A stretch of 64,000 nt of DNA from Macrobrachium rosenbergii. Its lineage: Eukaryota > Arthropoda > Malacostraca > Decapoda > Palaemonidae. The position numbers and the translations under genes are program-made. This document shows positions 24,366-57,570 of the stretch, in pieces. The notes under the pieces were generated by a model. That model saw only the letters and a list, made by a program, of their open reading frames with translations, ran no database searches and was not told the DNA's origin. Numbering within the stretch: position 1 is the stretch's first letter; the number at the start of each line of letters is the position of its first letter. The stretch lies in the NCBI RefSeq assembly GCF_040412425.1, contig NC_089743.1:87823471-87887470 (forward strand), in the 5' to 3' direction.

Positions 24366-26249
24366 TAAGGAATTTTAAAGATTCAAGTACCCCTTGGCCC
24401 TCTGATGGCATTGTTCCGGCACAGATAACGACCACTGCTCCACCACAGAGCAAATCTTCTAGCATGGAAATGGACAATTCTCTGGATAATCCAAATAATC
24501 AAAATCAGAGTGGCATTAAAGCCTTAATATATACCTTATAAAACTCCCAAAAAGAGTAAATACCGACATGACCCAACCTTGACTCACTTCGACTCCTCTT
24601 TGGGAGTGGAAGTTGGTCAAAGTTTCTAACCATGGAAGCTTACCAAAACATTTCAGCTTTAAAATTAGAAAATTATTTGTTAGATAAACATCCAACGACA
24701 GATATGTCGTTCAGACCAATAAAGGAGAAATCTTGGCTTATAGAAGCCACAACAATAAGTCAGTCTTAAGACTGTCTTTGAAAAACATAAAACAATATTA
24801 ACATAAAAGTGAAAAAAACACGATACTATGAGGAGCATTCAGGGTACCATTGTACTTCCTGAAAACAACAACGAACCAGTCGATAAGGAATTGCCATTAG
24901 ACCCTCTCAAAAAAGATACCCCAAAGTCCAAGATTGGGAGGTATACTGTATGTTGTACCTAGTAAAAATAGCAATAGACAAATATTAAAAATAGCAAAAA
25001 TAAAATTTGAGGGTGAAGATCTACCTCAAAAAATAAAAATTTCAGGCCAAATTAGAGAGTTAAGACCCCAAAGCCACTGTAGTGTCAAACTTGCAATAAG
25101 TATGGCACACAAAGAAAAATTGTAGGAATGAACCGGTATGCGCTTATTGTGGATCTACTGAGCATACCACACAGTGGAAGTGCAGTGAACCTAAGTGTGT
25201 AAACTGTAGGTAGAATCGTCATGCAAGATCCAAAGAATGCATGTATTGTATATACAATACAGAACTGAAAATACTACAAGAACGAACGGGGATGTCTATA
25301 AAAGAGGCTAAGTTGGAATTAAAAGTGAGAGGAATTCAAGATCCGTCCAAGAAACACATATATTCTTCAATAACTAGAGCAACAGAGCACAGAAAAGTCA
25401 ATCTCAAGAAAAAATCAGTAAATTAGAAATAAAAACTAAAATGGTATAGAATAAAGAAACAGGTGCAAATGAGATGGAAAATATTTTATCCGATCCATTT
25501 GAAATATTAATGCAAATAGAAACACAGGAGGATTCTACTACTGAAGTAACAGAGGAGGGTCGTGATGGACTGGAAATTAAAGATAAAAGAAGGCCTTTGG
25601 AGAGAACATCGGTTAAACCAAAGATAAAGGGGATGAAAAAGGAACAAAAGCAAAAAAAAAAAAAAACCAAGAACGTACCTTTATCTCCTAAAATAACAGT
25701 AAAACCTATGAAGGCAGATGTCGAAAACAATGAAGTGAAAGAAAAGCACACCATAGATAACAATGATCATGTCAAAGAGGAAGAGATTACTCCTTCTCGG
25801 CCCTGATCGTTTCGGCCGTAAGTCACTTAGGCCGTAACATCCAAAACAATGTAAAACGTTATGTTTATGGTATTTACCGTTTTGTTTATGGTATTTACCG
25901 TTATTATTTTGTTTTACGTACACCCCCAAGGGGCTGGTACTAAACACGGCGCCCATTTTGCACGTAAACGTGCTTAGGGCCGAAACGACTTACGGCCGAA
26001 ACGACCCGAATGCCTCCTTCTCCAGTAATTGGTACAAGAGCAAATGAAAAAAGAAATATGCATGATAATACATGTGGATGTAATGATTGTTTCATTGAAT
26101 TATACAGTAACAACAAAGGCATAACAAAAGATCGTTTAACAAACATTATAAGAAATTTTATGAAGTATAGGAAAAAAGAAACTACGTATTTGAGTACCCA
26201 TGAAAGAAGTTGCATGTGCATTGAGCACTTAGTATATTATAAAGAATAA
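24366..26249 (+). pseudogene. LINE ORF1 (gag-like, zinc-knuckle protein), decayed
   Basis: Fragments in several frames resemble the nucleic-acid-binding ORF1 of Jockey/I-group LINEs. Near 24640-24770 there is a segment reading HPTTDMSF and WLIEATT. At 24990-25120 a segment reading LPQKIKISGQIRELRP is followed by Cys/His zinc-knuckle remnants at about 25100-25240 (CAYCGS, KCVNC). Then come SIKEAKLELKVRGIQDP at about 25290 and a Lys/Glu-rich tail to 26249. Internal stops and frameshifts are numerous, so it is inactive. The last part is interrupted at 25799-26013 by a MITE; the flanking frame is continuous once one target-site copy is removed. Family placement within LINEs is uncertain. Confidence 0.7.
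25799..26013. mobile_element. 215-bp MITE with inverted termini and 9-bp TSD
   Basis: Both ends carry TCGTTTCGGCCGTAAGTC in inverted orientation, with further subterminal copies of the GGCCGTAAG-type motif. The element is flanked by CTCCTTCTC at 25790-25798 and 26014-26022. It has no coding capacity. Inverted ends plus a 9-bp duplication fit the Mutator-like superfamily; this assignment is inference. Confidence 0.85.
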
Positions 26250-26815
26250 CAAATGAATGTCGTGAGTAAATTATTAGAAAAAAATCCAAATAGATAATAC
26301 AAAAAAAAAAAAGAGTAAAACTCGACCGGTATAGCAAAATATTTTCAATAGCTATATTATACAATGGAACATAAAGCAATACCAAAGTCCAAATCTCATC
26401 CAGCAAAACACAAAGTCCCATGGTGGTCTGAAAAACTAACAGAATTAATAAAAATAAAACACCAACTTGGAAGATGATTAGATAACTTGAATAGAAAGTT
26501 CAGTAAAGTAAACAAAACATTACCGATATTAATTAACTTCACAAAAAAATTACTATATTATTATTAGAAATTGATACATTAAAACCTCTATATAACAAAA
26601 TATATGCAAAATTTAAAAGAGAAGTCATTCAAGGAAGAATCATTTCATGGAGGAAATATGTGTCAGATCTCTCTAAAAATACTCCCATGCAAAAAATATG
26701 AGACATGCCAAAATAAAAGATGGGAAAAGAATACTTGGTCCTAAAGAAATGAGTAATGTAATAGGAGAAAATTTAGCAAAAGTAAGTAGTGATAATAATT
26801 TAGATGAGCATTTCC
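26250..26815 (+). pseudogene. LINE ORF2 remnant (endonuclease-RT linker region)
   Basis: About 26355-26700 translates discontinuously to HPAKHKVPWWSEKLTEL, then KLLLEIDTLKPLYNKIYAKF and SWRKYVSDLSKNTP. The PWW and WRKYVS motifs are typical of the segment between endonuclease and reverse transcriptase in Jockey/I/CR1-group ORF2 proteins. Stops and frameshifts occur. The endonuclease part is missing and the element ends abruptly where a SINE fragment begins, so it is a truncated, dead copy, probably the same insertion as the ORF1 upstream. Confidence 0.6.
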
Positions 26816-26820
26816 GCACA

Positions 26821-26961
26821 TTTACTATACCTCCGTTCATATTCTCTTTCTTCCATCTTATTTTCACCCACTCCTAATAATTGTTCCAACACTATTTTCA
26901 GCACTGGATTACTGACCTCGAAAGTCCCAGCTCTTGGCCTTTGGTCTAAATTTTATATTCC
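26821..26961 (+). mobile_element. SINE family A, 5'-truncated copy
   Basis: Matches the middle and 3' end of the element at 2186-2495 (CTCCGTTCATATTCTCTTTC, then TTGGCCTTTGGTCTAAATTT). The tRNA-like head is missing and the copy is more diverged. Confidence 0.75.
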
Positions 26962-27985
26962 AAAGGTAACAGAAATGCTTTTCTTCTACTGAGCCCTCCA
27001 CCCACCTCCCCATCTATCACAGCTGGGTTCTCAATTCTGCTATTCTACACTTGCAGTTGTAATGCATTTTTTGGTAACGAAAATCTTGCTCTTGGAATAT
27101 TCGGCAATTCTTCAATGCATGCACCGAGTTCACCCTAAACATATGCTCCACAATAGCCACATCTCCACATGATTCACTACCAAAAGCTTTGTATTCCTTA
27201 ATTTATTTTCAGTCCTCACTTGTCCAATCCATTTCAACACCTTTAGGCTATATTTCCATCATCTCTTCCTCAGCTTCTAGGGACCACCATTTTTTGCATG
27301 CTGATATTGCTACTAATACTACGTTATAATAACAGTAATGATGATCTATGAGTAATGTTGATCTAAAGAACAGAAGTTGAGTGTTACACTCCTGCTCCAG
27401 TATATAGAAATCTTGCTTTATAGAAAAGTCACGCTCAACCGGAAGGTAACGAATTCCATGAAATAAATCACAAAGAAAATCAAACTTAAAATTACGTTAA
27501 AGTTAATGTGCATGCATGTTTACTTGTTCCACAATCAGTAATTAAACACGTTAAGAAAAATAGAAGCGAAGATTCGTGAAGTGAAATTTCAAATCGTTCT
27601 GCAAGGCATATCTGCATCGGTCCTTTCTCGAGAGTAACTGATAAGATGAACGATAAAATAATGTAATTCTAGAAGAGTGTTTTCGTCGCTTGCTCTATCT
27701 GTTACCGTTATACCATGAACTACAGTATCTGCATCATTGTAAAAACAGGTCTATTTGGTTCTCTGGCTGTTATAACATACAACTTGACTTTGCCTAGTAG
27801 GCAGATTAGCAAGCATTTCCTTTCACAGATGTTTGCAGACGCGAATATCAATGAACTCTAGGAAGAGCACATTGCCGGATAGTTTAATTGTCAAAGAGTG
27901 TCAGTGAGACTTCGTACATCAAATTATGTGAAACATTAGCTCTATATCTGTATGTATGATAATTTCTAATAAATAGCTTTTAAAA
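26962..27985. other. Intergenic, nothing recognised
   Basis: AT-rich sequence without a convincing exon, RNA gene or repeat end. Confidence 0.45.

Positions 27986-28056
<71 letters not shown>
27986..28056. repeat. (TA)n microsatellite
   Basis: About 35 TA repeats. Confidence 0.95.
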
Positions 28057-28057
<1 letters not shown>

Positions 28058-29160
28058 CTCGCGTGTTTTTTTATCTGTGGCCAACTGTATTTCAGTTGTG
28101 TCTAGGTGAGATTTTGAAGACGCCGCATGACAATGCACCTTATTGCAGATTGCAGCGTGAGTCTCCTTTATTGCCATAGATAACAGAAATCCGCCAAAGC
28201 AGCTATTACATCTGCTATCATGACCCAAATCCGCTAGATTTTTCACTTCATGAATCCAAATTAAGATTCCAGACGTATAAAATATGCTCAGCTGATTATT
28301 TTCACTGGTTTTGTATATGTGAACAGAAACCTTCCACATTAATCTAATGAAAAAGTAAGATCTTCACCTTGCAAGTTTTTATTGTCCCTTCAGCCGGAGA
28401 TTGAAGCAATGCCGATACAATCCCTTCCCCAACAAAATATGTTGAATTTAATGAGCCATTGTTCCTGTTTTCTTCGTCACGTTTTAGGAATATCGTTATA
28501 TATAGCAGTTCTTTATACTCTTAGTCCCTTTCGTACAGAAAACAATGTATACTGGTTTCAAGCTTACTCTGATTCTTGACCTAGTTTTTACCACATTTAT
28601 TTGACAGAAAAGTCTCAACCTTGCATTTGCAAGAGGTAATGAAAATTTACCAATTGCAAGGTCGTTTAAATTTCTAAATGGATTATTAAAGTCTAAAAAT
28701 ATATTATTCATTAACTTACATCTGAATGAGTAAGTTAACAAGGGCATACTAGAGAATGACAAGCATTTTGGACTTTCAGGCAAAATCCGCTAACATCATT
28801 CAAAAGCCGCCAGATTCCCGCATTTGCGGTTTGAAATCCGCCAATGTCATCGAATTCCCTACAAATAGTTGGTCTTCCGGTAAGTTGGCAAAACTGCTTA
28901 ATGACTGTGATGGTTTCACTTCAGTCGTTTTAGACAGCCCTGGAGTAATTCCAACGTCCGGCAACCCCCATGTTGTTGGTACCAAGATGTACATGAACTT
29001 GGTGCTTTGATGCACGGGGAGGCCATCTTTTCTATGCGGTTTATTTCTGTCTGCAAAAGGTGGCCCACAAGCACAACGCCGTCGGGAGGGTAAAGTGCTT
29101 GGACATTTCCGCCCTTATCCCTACCCGATGTAAGGTCCGTTTTCAACGTCGTTTTCAGGT
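28057..29160. other. Upstream intergenic region of the GST gene
   Basis: No coding exon recognised. A TATAAAAT-like string at about 28276 is more than 1.2 kb from the start codon and cannot be tied to transcription from sequence alone. Confidence 0.4.
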
Positions 29161-29486
29161 TCAACTTGTTGCATCAGGAAGGTTACCGTTGAAGGATGAC
29201 TCAACGCAACACTGTTCCGCACGCCGGCTGTTGTTCTTACAACCTCCTCCTCCCTCTGCTACCCCCTCCCACAACCCCCGTCATTTTAACCGTCGAATCA
29301 TTCAGCGGCCGCCGACTCACGCCGACTCGCCGAGGCGGCCGCGGCCCACAGTTCACAACCAACCGTCGTAGAAGGCAGACGACACCTACGTGAAAACATT
29401 CTGTTTTGTATTGTACTTTGTTTCAAGCAGAGGTTGTCATAACATTTGTTTGGTGTATTACCGAGACCAGTTAAGATCCCGTGAAG
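29161..29486 (+). promoter_or_regulatory. Probable promoter/5' UTR region of the mu-class GST gene
   Basis: Immediately upstream of the start codon the sequence becomes GC-rich (GCGGCCGCCGACTCACGCCG near 29305-29325). This stands out against AT-rich surroundings, as in CpG-containing promoters. It holds an AP-1-type TGACTCA at 29197-29203. At 29311-29320, read on the minus strand, GTGAGTCGGC fits the antioxidant response element pattern RTGASNNNGC. The transcription start is not determinable by eye. Confidence 0.35.
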
Positions 29487-50425
<20,939 letters not shown>

Positions 50426-50706
50426 CTTTGTTGTGAAGAGCATAAATGTTTAACATTTATTTTTTTTTGTTTGCTTACAATACAAATGTGCAGCATCATA
50501 AGTGATAAAAGTTCCTAATTTAGTGAGTACTTACATGCTAAAGAAATTAATAATTTCCAGATTGATATCCCTGATATTACACTAGGTAAAACCAAATATG
50601 TGATAAATATAGTATCGCAGAATACTGTCATTTTGTTTTTGAGTAAGCTTATGTAAGTTTTATTTGAAGGTCTTTTGAAGACATATTTTGATATAAACTG
50701 CTTTGA

Positions 50707-50712
50707 AATAAA
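50707..50712 (+). terminator. Polyadenylation signal AATAAA
   Basis: First canonical AATAAA after the GST stop codon, about 280 bp downstream. A second lies at 50804-50809 and is followed within 30 bp by TG/T-rich sequence. Either could be used. Confidence 0.55.
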
Positions 50713-50812
50713 AGGTTTAAAGTATGTTGTTTTTTATGCCTTGAACTGTCTTGGTATAATGGAAGGGTAACCTGTGTTTTGAAGTTGGTCATTTTATATG
50801 AATAATAAATTG

Positions 50813-52350
50813 TCATACCTGACTTTTTCACAAAATCTTTTTGTATTATGTAATGTTGGAAATCTTCAGTCTATATAAGAGGGGACTGTCAAGTAGACTA
50901 ACCTAATTTCCAATAGCTTGTCTAGCAAATTCTGTAGAGTAGATTACCTACATGTGGAGAAAGAGAAAAGAAATTAGAAGTTAATAAACAAAGGTAAATC
51001 ACCCCATAAATATATACATATCCACAAATGTCAGAAATAACAGGAAATGTTACATTTCAAGAAATGTTTGCCACCTCAGTCAAGCTTATGAGTATACTTC
51101 CATGAAGACCATTTCACACATTAAAGGGAAACAAAGTATGAAAATATTTTCATGATGAATAGGTGCACAACTATCAGAGCATCAGGAAGAATGTCAGAAT
51201 TCGAGGTATACTTCTGTAAGTGTTTAAAACTCCGGTTTCTGGCAACCCTAGAATTACAGTAACTATTTATATGGCATACTTTTGGGAACATGAGGAATAA
51301 TTTGTTACAAAGAATCAGGTGCAACTTTTTAAAAGTGGAGGGAAAACTCATATGGGCCCCCATAGTGTCTAGTTGAGCAAAAAAGCAAATTTGACAAGCG
51401 ATAGGTACTTAATGGAGGAAAGTAACATCAGCTAAAGACTAGTCAGTTTCAAAGGTCCTATGAAGCAGCTTGGTCAAATCCCCTTGGTTCGTTGAACAGT
51501 AGGTGTGCTAGATCCAAAGTTATAGTTTGGTTGAACTTTGTCTTGGTATGCTGGGGCAAAGGCATCCTCAAACCAAGGTTGGCTAATAGTCTAGATTTTT
51601 GTACTTTTGCCTTGGGAAGGAACTTTATAAAACCTCTTGGTAAACTAAAGATTTTTGTGGGATGCATTTCAGTGAGTACCACCTGTGATGTCCTTTGTAT
51701 GACATACTATAGAAGGTATGAAAGACTTTGCAGTTTCCCTTAGGATCTTTGAATTATGTGGTTTTTTATTTGTTCTTTCCTTTTGCTCTCTTGCCCCTTA
51801 GCTCCAATTTTCACACATTAAGACGAAATCCTTCAGGCAAGCCTTTGGAAGTCATGATGTGGCTCAATTGTCTCTTGAAACTGCTTGATAAATTATAGAC
51901 GAGTATAATAAAGTAATTATTGTGGTATTTGTGATTGGCATGAAATTCAGTTAACTTTATGTACAATCATATCCTTTTTATGTTGCAAAGATTTTAAAGG
52001 TAACCCTGATTCATATTAAATGAGATATTTTGCCACTAGGGAATGATATATCATCAATTCAACTAATGACATAAGATTGCCTAAGTTCATGCTAGATGTG
52101 TCTGGGTAAGTAAGGATTTGTGAATGGGTTTGCAGTAGCACATTTCAGCACAGCGGTCAATCAGACACATTCCAGGATGATGGATGTATAACAAACAAGT
52201 TCGGTCACTAGGGTCAGTGTTATCGACAATCTGTCTTGACACCACATTTTGAAGAACTGTTCAATGTAGGAGGACGGCCAATTAGTCCTTCAATCTCAAC
52301 ACTCCAAAGATGTTACTATTCGGCTCAGTCTCTATGACCGGGGTATAACA
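50813..52350. other. Intergenic, nothing recognised
   Basis: No exon, RNA gene or repeat limit identified. Confidence 0.45.
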
Positions 52351-52468
52351 GCCATCGACCAGGCCACATTGAAAATATTGCTTCTCATCTGATCAGCGAA
52401 GTTAGCAATGGTTGGGTCAGGTCAGTACTTGGATAGGTGACCACCTGGAGCACCGAGTTCTGTTGATC
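52351..52468 (+). pseudogene. 5S rRNA-derived sequence, near full length
   Basis: About 118 bp colinear with animal 5S rRNA. It runs from GCCATCGACC through CTTCTCATCTGATCAGCGAA, where 5S has TTCTCGTCCGATCACCGAA, and the internal control region, to CAGTACTTGGAT at 52423-52434, GGTGACCACCTGG and the CTGTTG end. It differs from functional 5S at many positions and lacks a terminal T-run, so it is a pseudogene or part of a 5S-derived SINE, not an active gene. Confidence 0.82.
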
Positions 52469-52495
52469 CCTAGGAGAAGTCTCTCTCATCCATGG

Positions 52496-52566
52496 TTAGA
52501 AACGTTGGGACTAAGTCAGTACTTGGATAAGGTACCTCCTAGAAACTTCAGATGCTGTTGGCACCT
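52496..52566 (+). pseudogene. Second, partial 5S rRNA-derived copy
   Basis: The 3' half of a 5S-like unit, from GAAACGTTGGGAC through a second CAGTACTTGGAT (52517-52528) to GCTGTTGGCACC. Its spacing from the first copy is about 95 bp. The flanking CCTAGG, TCT and ATCCATG motifs follow both copies, so this is a tandem duplication of a unit with its spacer. Confidence 0.75.
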
Positions 52567-54884
52567 AGGGGATGTCTTTCGTATCCATGATCCAAGGCTT
52601 GAGCTCACAACTTCCTGTCATTTTGCCTGATTTGTCGGGAGGTCAACAATACCTTGTTGGGGGATTAACAATACTAAGTTCTGGTTCCTGCTCAGTCAAG
52701 AAGTGGTGTCTAGGAGCACCATTTCTTTTGCATGCAATGATCCCTTTTATTGACTTTTCATGAATTTTTGTTGAGGTGCTATGGTTACTGCCTTCCAGTT
52801 TGACGATGAAAAGTCAAAATGGAGATGTTGGTCTCTCAGTAGCAAAGTGGTGTTGAAGCAATATCTTTGCGTGTGTGTTTTTTTTTTTTTTTTTGAAGCA
52901 TATGACTTCAGTAGTATGTTTGTTGACCTTTCCAGTGACAGCATTACCTCCCTTTTCCATTTCTTAAGTAGAGGTTTTTAGAATATGGACATATTCTCTA
53001 GGCTCTCTCCCGTGTCTTGAGGGCTCAACCTCCCCAGCTCATCATTTGATCATTGGTCTGCCGTGGGGCTAGTTATGTGCTTCATTCTGCAATGAGGATT
53101 TCATCTGTTGGTTTGCCTATGGCAGCAGTTACAGTCAGATATTGTTAGTCATGACATATCTTCGTTCTCTACATTTTCTAGTAATTTTTCATGTGGATTT
53201 TCACAATGCTACTAGGAGGCACACCTTACTGGGTCTTGTCCGCTGTGCTCCCTTTGCCTGGGCTGTACTACAGTTGATACTTGCAGTTTCCTTTGCCTGT
53301 GCTGTTTGATGTGTTCTTGAGAGCAAAACATGTTTCCCCCTTTTCTGTTTTGCTGTCTTTCTCTTGTTCTTTGGCCTTGTTATCAGCTTCCGTGGGTTTC
53401 CCTTTTGTGTCAGCAACCTTAATCTTTTTTTTTTTTTGCTGCTGCTGCTTGGGATGTAGAATTTAATGCCGTGCTTTTGCCTCATGTCATTTCAGCCACT
53501 AGCTGAGGCCTTTCTTTGGAGGATCTAGGGAGCCTTTTGACTCAGGTTTTTTTTTATTTTTCCCCTCTCAGTGACTATCTTATTGTTTCTTAATATTGGT
53601 TCCCACCCGCTGTCACTGCTAAGCACCCTCGTTCCTGTCCCTTCCATCTTGTGAATATGATAGCTCTTGTCACTGGATCATAGCTAACGGAATCTTTGAG
53701 ACAATAATATAAACATAGCACTTTCTCTAACACTAGAATTTCCTCCTTGGATATGCATTTGTTTTCACAATAGAATTTTCTGCAATGTGGTCAGTAGTTA
53801 AGATTCATAAAAATAACTTTGTAATCCCAGTGACAAGAAGTACTTTAAGACCCCATCAAAACCGTCTAAAAAATCCCCTTGGCCAATAAGTTATGTTCAT
53901 TCCACAAATTTCATGTAACCAGTATAAATGTTGACATATGTCTGGCCCCTGCACATGAAGGCGTTAACAGGAAATAAAAAAGCTGAGAAGCAGCCGAAGC
54001 TGCTGTCCATATGACTAGATCAAAAAGACCTCTAACAGCCAAAAGGCAACATAATGGTGTCCTCGGTTCAATGCAAATCCCATTGTGATCATTTATGAAG
54101 TGTCTGTCTTTATTCAATAGTAAATTTCTGCATTAATTATGTAATACAATACAGAAAACACAAAAAATTTATTTTCCATATGAAGAAAAGCTGTATGCCC
54201 CATAATTATTTATCTTGCTAGGCCACGACTCCCAGATCATAGATCCTTCATACAATCATAGTAAATTATCTAAGGGCAAAGGTTACTGCCTTTAATGAAT
54301 TGATATTTAAAAAATTAGTATTCTAGTGTGCAGATTGTAGTCAGAACTTATGATAAATCTGTCTATTGTTAAAAATTCATTTACTAATAGACTTTGTTTT
54401 TCTACAAAGAAATTTTATTTAAAAAAAAAAAAGAGAGGAAAACTAAAAGCTGACAGTTAAAGTCGTGCCCTTCCATACAAACATTAGCAAATTGACCAAA
54501 TTGTGAAAATACCATTCCAAGGTTGAATTATAGGCTTATTAGATGAACGTGCTGGAAATGATGGAATATCAAAACAAAAATTCCCTTAATCAGAGCTCTT
54601 AGTATGAAACTTTTCATTATTGGTACTAATATCAGTATCTAGAAATCTGTGAGGGCCCTTATTAGCATTAGGAACTTATGGACTGTAGGATATATAGAAT
54701 GGTCATCAAATAGGATGTCTTTATAATTAAAGGATACAGATCATCAGTTAATCAAAAAGTCAGACTATATCCAAGTTATCCTTCCGTATAGGTAATGGTT
54801 AAAAAATTTGAATAATAAAAAACTTTACATAAGTTAGCAGGATTGGGGATATAATGGAGTTGCATTGAAATTAATATATATACA

Positions 54885-54888
<4 letters not shown>
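52567..54888. other. Intergenic, nothing recognised
   Basis: Contains T-runs near 52879 and 53428 and no supported gene. Confidence 0.45.
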
Positions 54889-54957
<69 letters not shown>

Positions 54958-55009
54958 TATATATATTATATAAGCTACATTGAAATTCATATATATATAT
55001 ATATATATA
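54889..55009. repeat. Interrupted (TA)n microsatellite
   Basis: Two TA tracts separated by a TATAAGCTACATTGAAATTC spacer. The spacer resembles sequence just upstream (TTGCATTGAAATT), suggesting local duplication. Confidence 0.9.
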
Positions 55010-55163
55010 AACTACATCTGGCATCCAGAATTTTATTATTTTTAATGATCGACTGGTATCGTTATTATAATGATCATGAAGAACAATCACGTCTCTTTTA
55101 TGATAAGGATAAAAAGGACATTTTTATCCTTATAACGTTATATTTATATGTATATATGTTGGT

Positions 55164-55264
<101 letters not shown>

Positions 55265-57247
55265 GATGGGGAGATATTCACTTACTTGAAAACTGTCTGT
55301 TATACCGTGCACTTTCACTTCTGTAGGAACAAGTTGCTCGATATTTAACTATGTTGGAGCTTACGCTTATCATGCTCAGATATCAGCTATCTTCAATATT
55401 TCACAAGTGGTTTTTCAAATTTCGGTTTAAAATGAAAATTATGTCTCCCCTTAAATACATTTATTCTAGTCTTCAAAACTACATAACTTTCCACCTGGGT
55501 AGTAGTGACCGAGTCTTTATCTTAAAAGGCACATTTTAAATTTTTTGGACTTAGAACTTTACTTAGTCTATGGGTGGGCATTCAGAAATTTCATACAAGT
55601 TCACAAGACACTTGAGCTTTCACTGTCACCTCTCCACACATCTCGCACACTTCCTGCCCTGATGCCTTTTTCCAACCGACGCTGCTTCCAGAGTCTTTGT
55701 ATATATGGCATTCATTCAATGCCAAAATCTGGTAAAATTGTCCAAAGTTTCGTCCATACAGGGCTCCCCTTTTCCATTATTGTTTCACGTTTATATATCT
55801 TTACATTTTGTTCAACGGTTGTTATCTAGTTAATGTTATGGTGCGCAAGAGGTCAGCGGGCGAGGCCAAGATCTCAGTTAGTTCTTTTGTCAAGTGCTGT
55901 ATGAAATAAACACTTTAATTCGTATGGGCAGCAGTCTGGGATCACTTAGTTCGAAGTTACCTCTTTTCTGTTTTCCTCTCTAGTGATTCTCTGTATGTCC
56001 TTGTGCGTATATTAAGATATTTAGTTTATTCAGTTATAGACTCATTTCCATTATACATATATCTGTATGTATATATAATAGAATCGAGTCTATAATTGAA
56101 TAAACTAAATATTTTGATATATGCACAAGGGCACACAGAAAATCACTGATAAAGACAGAGAGAGCAAAACAGAAAAGACGTTAACGAAACAAAGTGATAA
56201 AAGATGCCGAGTTTAACCGTTCATCGCCTGAGAACCAAAGTGTTCACCTCATACAACACTGGGCAAAAAGATGAACTAATTTAGATCTTGACCTCGCCGG
56301 TGATTCTCTACTTTATTACAACATTAACTCAGTAGCAACCGTTGAAAATCGCATTGTATAGACAATTGAAACGTTGAAACATTAATGGAAAAGGAAGCCC
56401 ATCTGGACGAAACTTTTAGGGAAAATTATACTAAATTTGAGCATCACAAACCCATATATGAGGCTCTGGAAGCAAGAGTTAGAGCATAGAAATGAGTATA
56501 TCTGGTTTAACCAAACCACTGAGCTGATTAACAGCCTCTAGGGCTGGCCTGAAGGATTAGACTTATTTTACGTGGCTAAGAGCCTTAACTGGTTACCTAG
56601 CAACGGAACCTACAGCTTATTGTGGAATCCGAACCACACTATACCGAGAAATGAATTTCTATCACCAGGAATAAATTCCTGTAATTCTTCATTGGCCGGC
56701 CGGAGACTCAAACTCGGGCCTAGCAGAGTGCCAGCCAACAACTCTACCGACTCGTCCAACGAGGGACTAGAGAAAGGGCAGGGACTGTGCGAGATGTGTG
56801 GAGAAGTGACAGTGAAAGCTCGAAGAGACTTGTGAACTTATATATATAAAATTTCTGAATGCCCATAGCAAGTGAAATTCTAAGTCCAGGAATTTTACAA
56901 TGTGCTTTTTAAGATAAAGACTCGGTCACTCCTACCCACTGAAATGTGGAAAAGTTATACAGTTTAAAGACTAAATATTCCAGCCCGAGAAGAACCCTAA
57001 AAGAGTTCAGAGGTCTGGTTAAACAAATCATTTATAACTAACTAAAGACTAAATAAATGTATTTAAGGGGGAACATAAATTTCATTTAAACAAAATGTAT
57101 AAAGGAGAACTTGTAAAAACTGGAAGATACAACATCTGAAGGCACGATAAGCAAGCTCCAGCATAGTTAATTATCGAGCAACTTGTTCCTACAAAGAAAG
57201 TGGTTAAGCAAGCAGTACAACAGACAGTTTATAAGAAGTGAATACCT
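55265..57247. mobile_element. Nearly 2-kb foldback element with arms of about 780 bp or more
   Basis: The left arm (about 55270-56043) pairs with the right arm (56086 to about 57247) around a 42-bp spacer. Inner pairing: TTTAGTTTATTCAGTTATAG (56019) with CTATAATTGAATAAACTAAA (56090). Outer pairing: AGGAACAAGTTGCTCGATA (55326) with TATCGAGCAACTTGTTCCT (57173). The right arm is longer because of a SINE at about 56505-56771 and extra sequence near 56970-57060. No transposase or other domain is encoded. Both outer ends lie against TA-rich microsatellites. Confidence 0.87.
56505..56771 (-). mobile_element. SINE family B copy inserted in the foldback arm
   Basis: On the minus strand the head near 56771 reads GTTGGACGAGTCGGTAGAGT (box A-like) and then CCGAGTTTGAGTCTCCGGCC (box B-like), a tRNA-derived promoter. 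The body includes GAATTCATTTCTC-like and GGATTCCACAATAAGCTGTA motifs shared with the fragment at 57571-57700. It interrupts the arm pairing, so it inserted after the foldback element formed. Confidence 0.78.
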
Positions 57248-57262
57248 TCCTACATATGTATG

Positions 57263-57339
57263 TGTGCATGTATATATATTTATACATATATATATATACT
57301 ATATATGTATGTATGTGTATGTATATATATATATATATA

Positions 57340-57418
<79 letters not shown>

Positions 57419-57448
57419 ATATAGCATGTATATATACATGTGTGTATG

Positions 57449-57511
<63 letters not shown>

Positions 57512-57545
57512 ATATATATGGGTTTGTGTGTGTGATATGTATAAA
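57263..57545. repeat. Compound (TA)n/(TG)n microsatellite
   Basis: Alternating TA, TATG and TG tracts, with the longest TA blocks at about 57345-57400 and 57456-57507. Confidence 0.93.
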
Positions 57546-57570
57546 AAAAAAAATACCTTAGTTTTACTTA

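Noticed and set aside
28756..29371. Frames of 60-100 codons upstream of the GST start as a further gene or upstream exon
   Set aside because: No recognisable domain, and the GST protein is complete from the Met at 29487.
52351..52468. Functional 5S rRNA gene
   Set aside because: Many substitutions in conserved positions, no terminal T-run, and a partial tandem copy beside it indicate a pseudogene or SINE.
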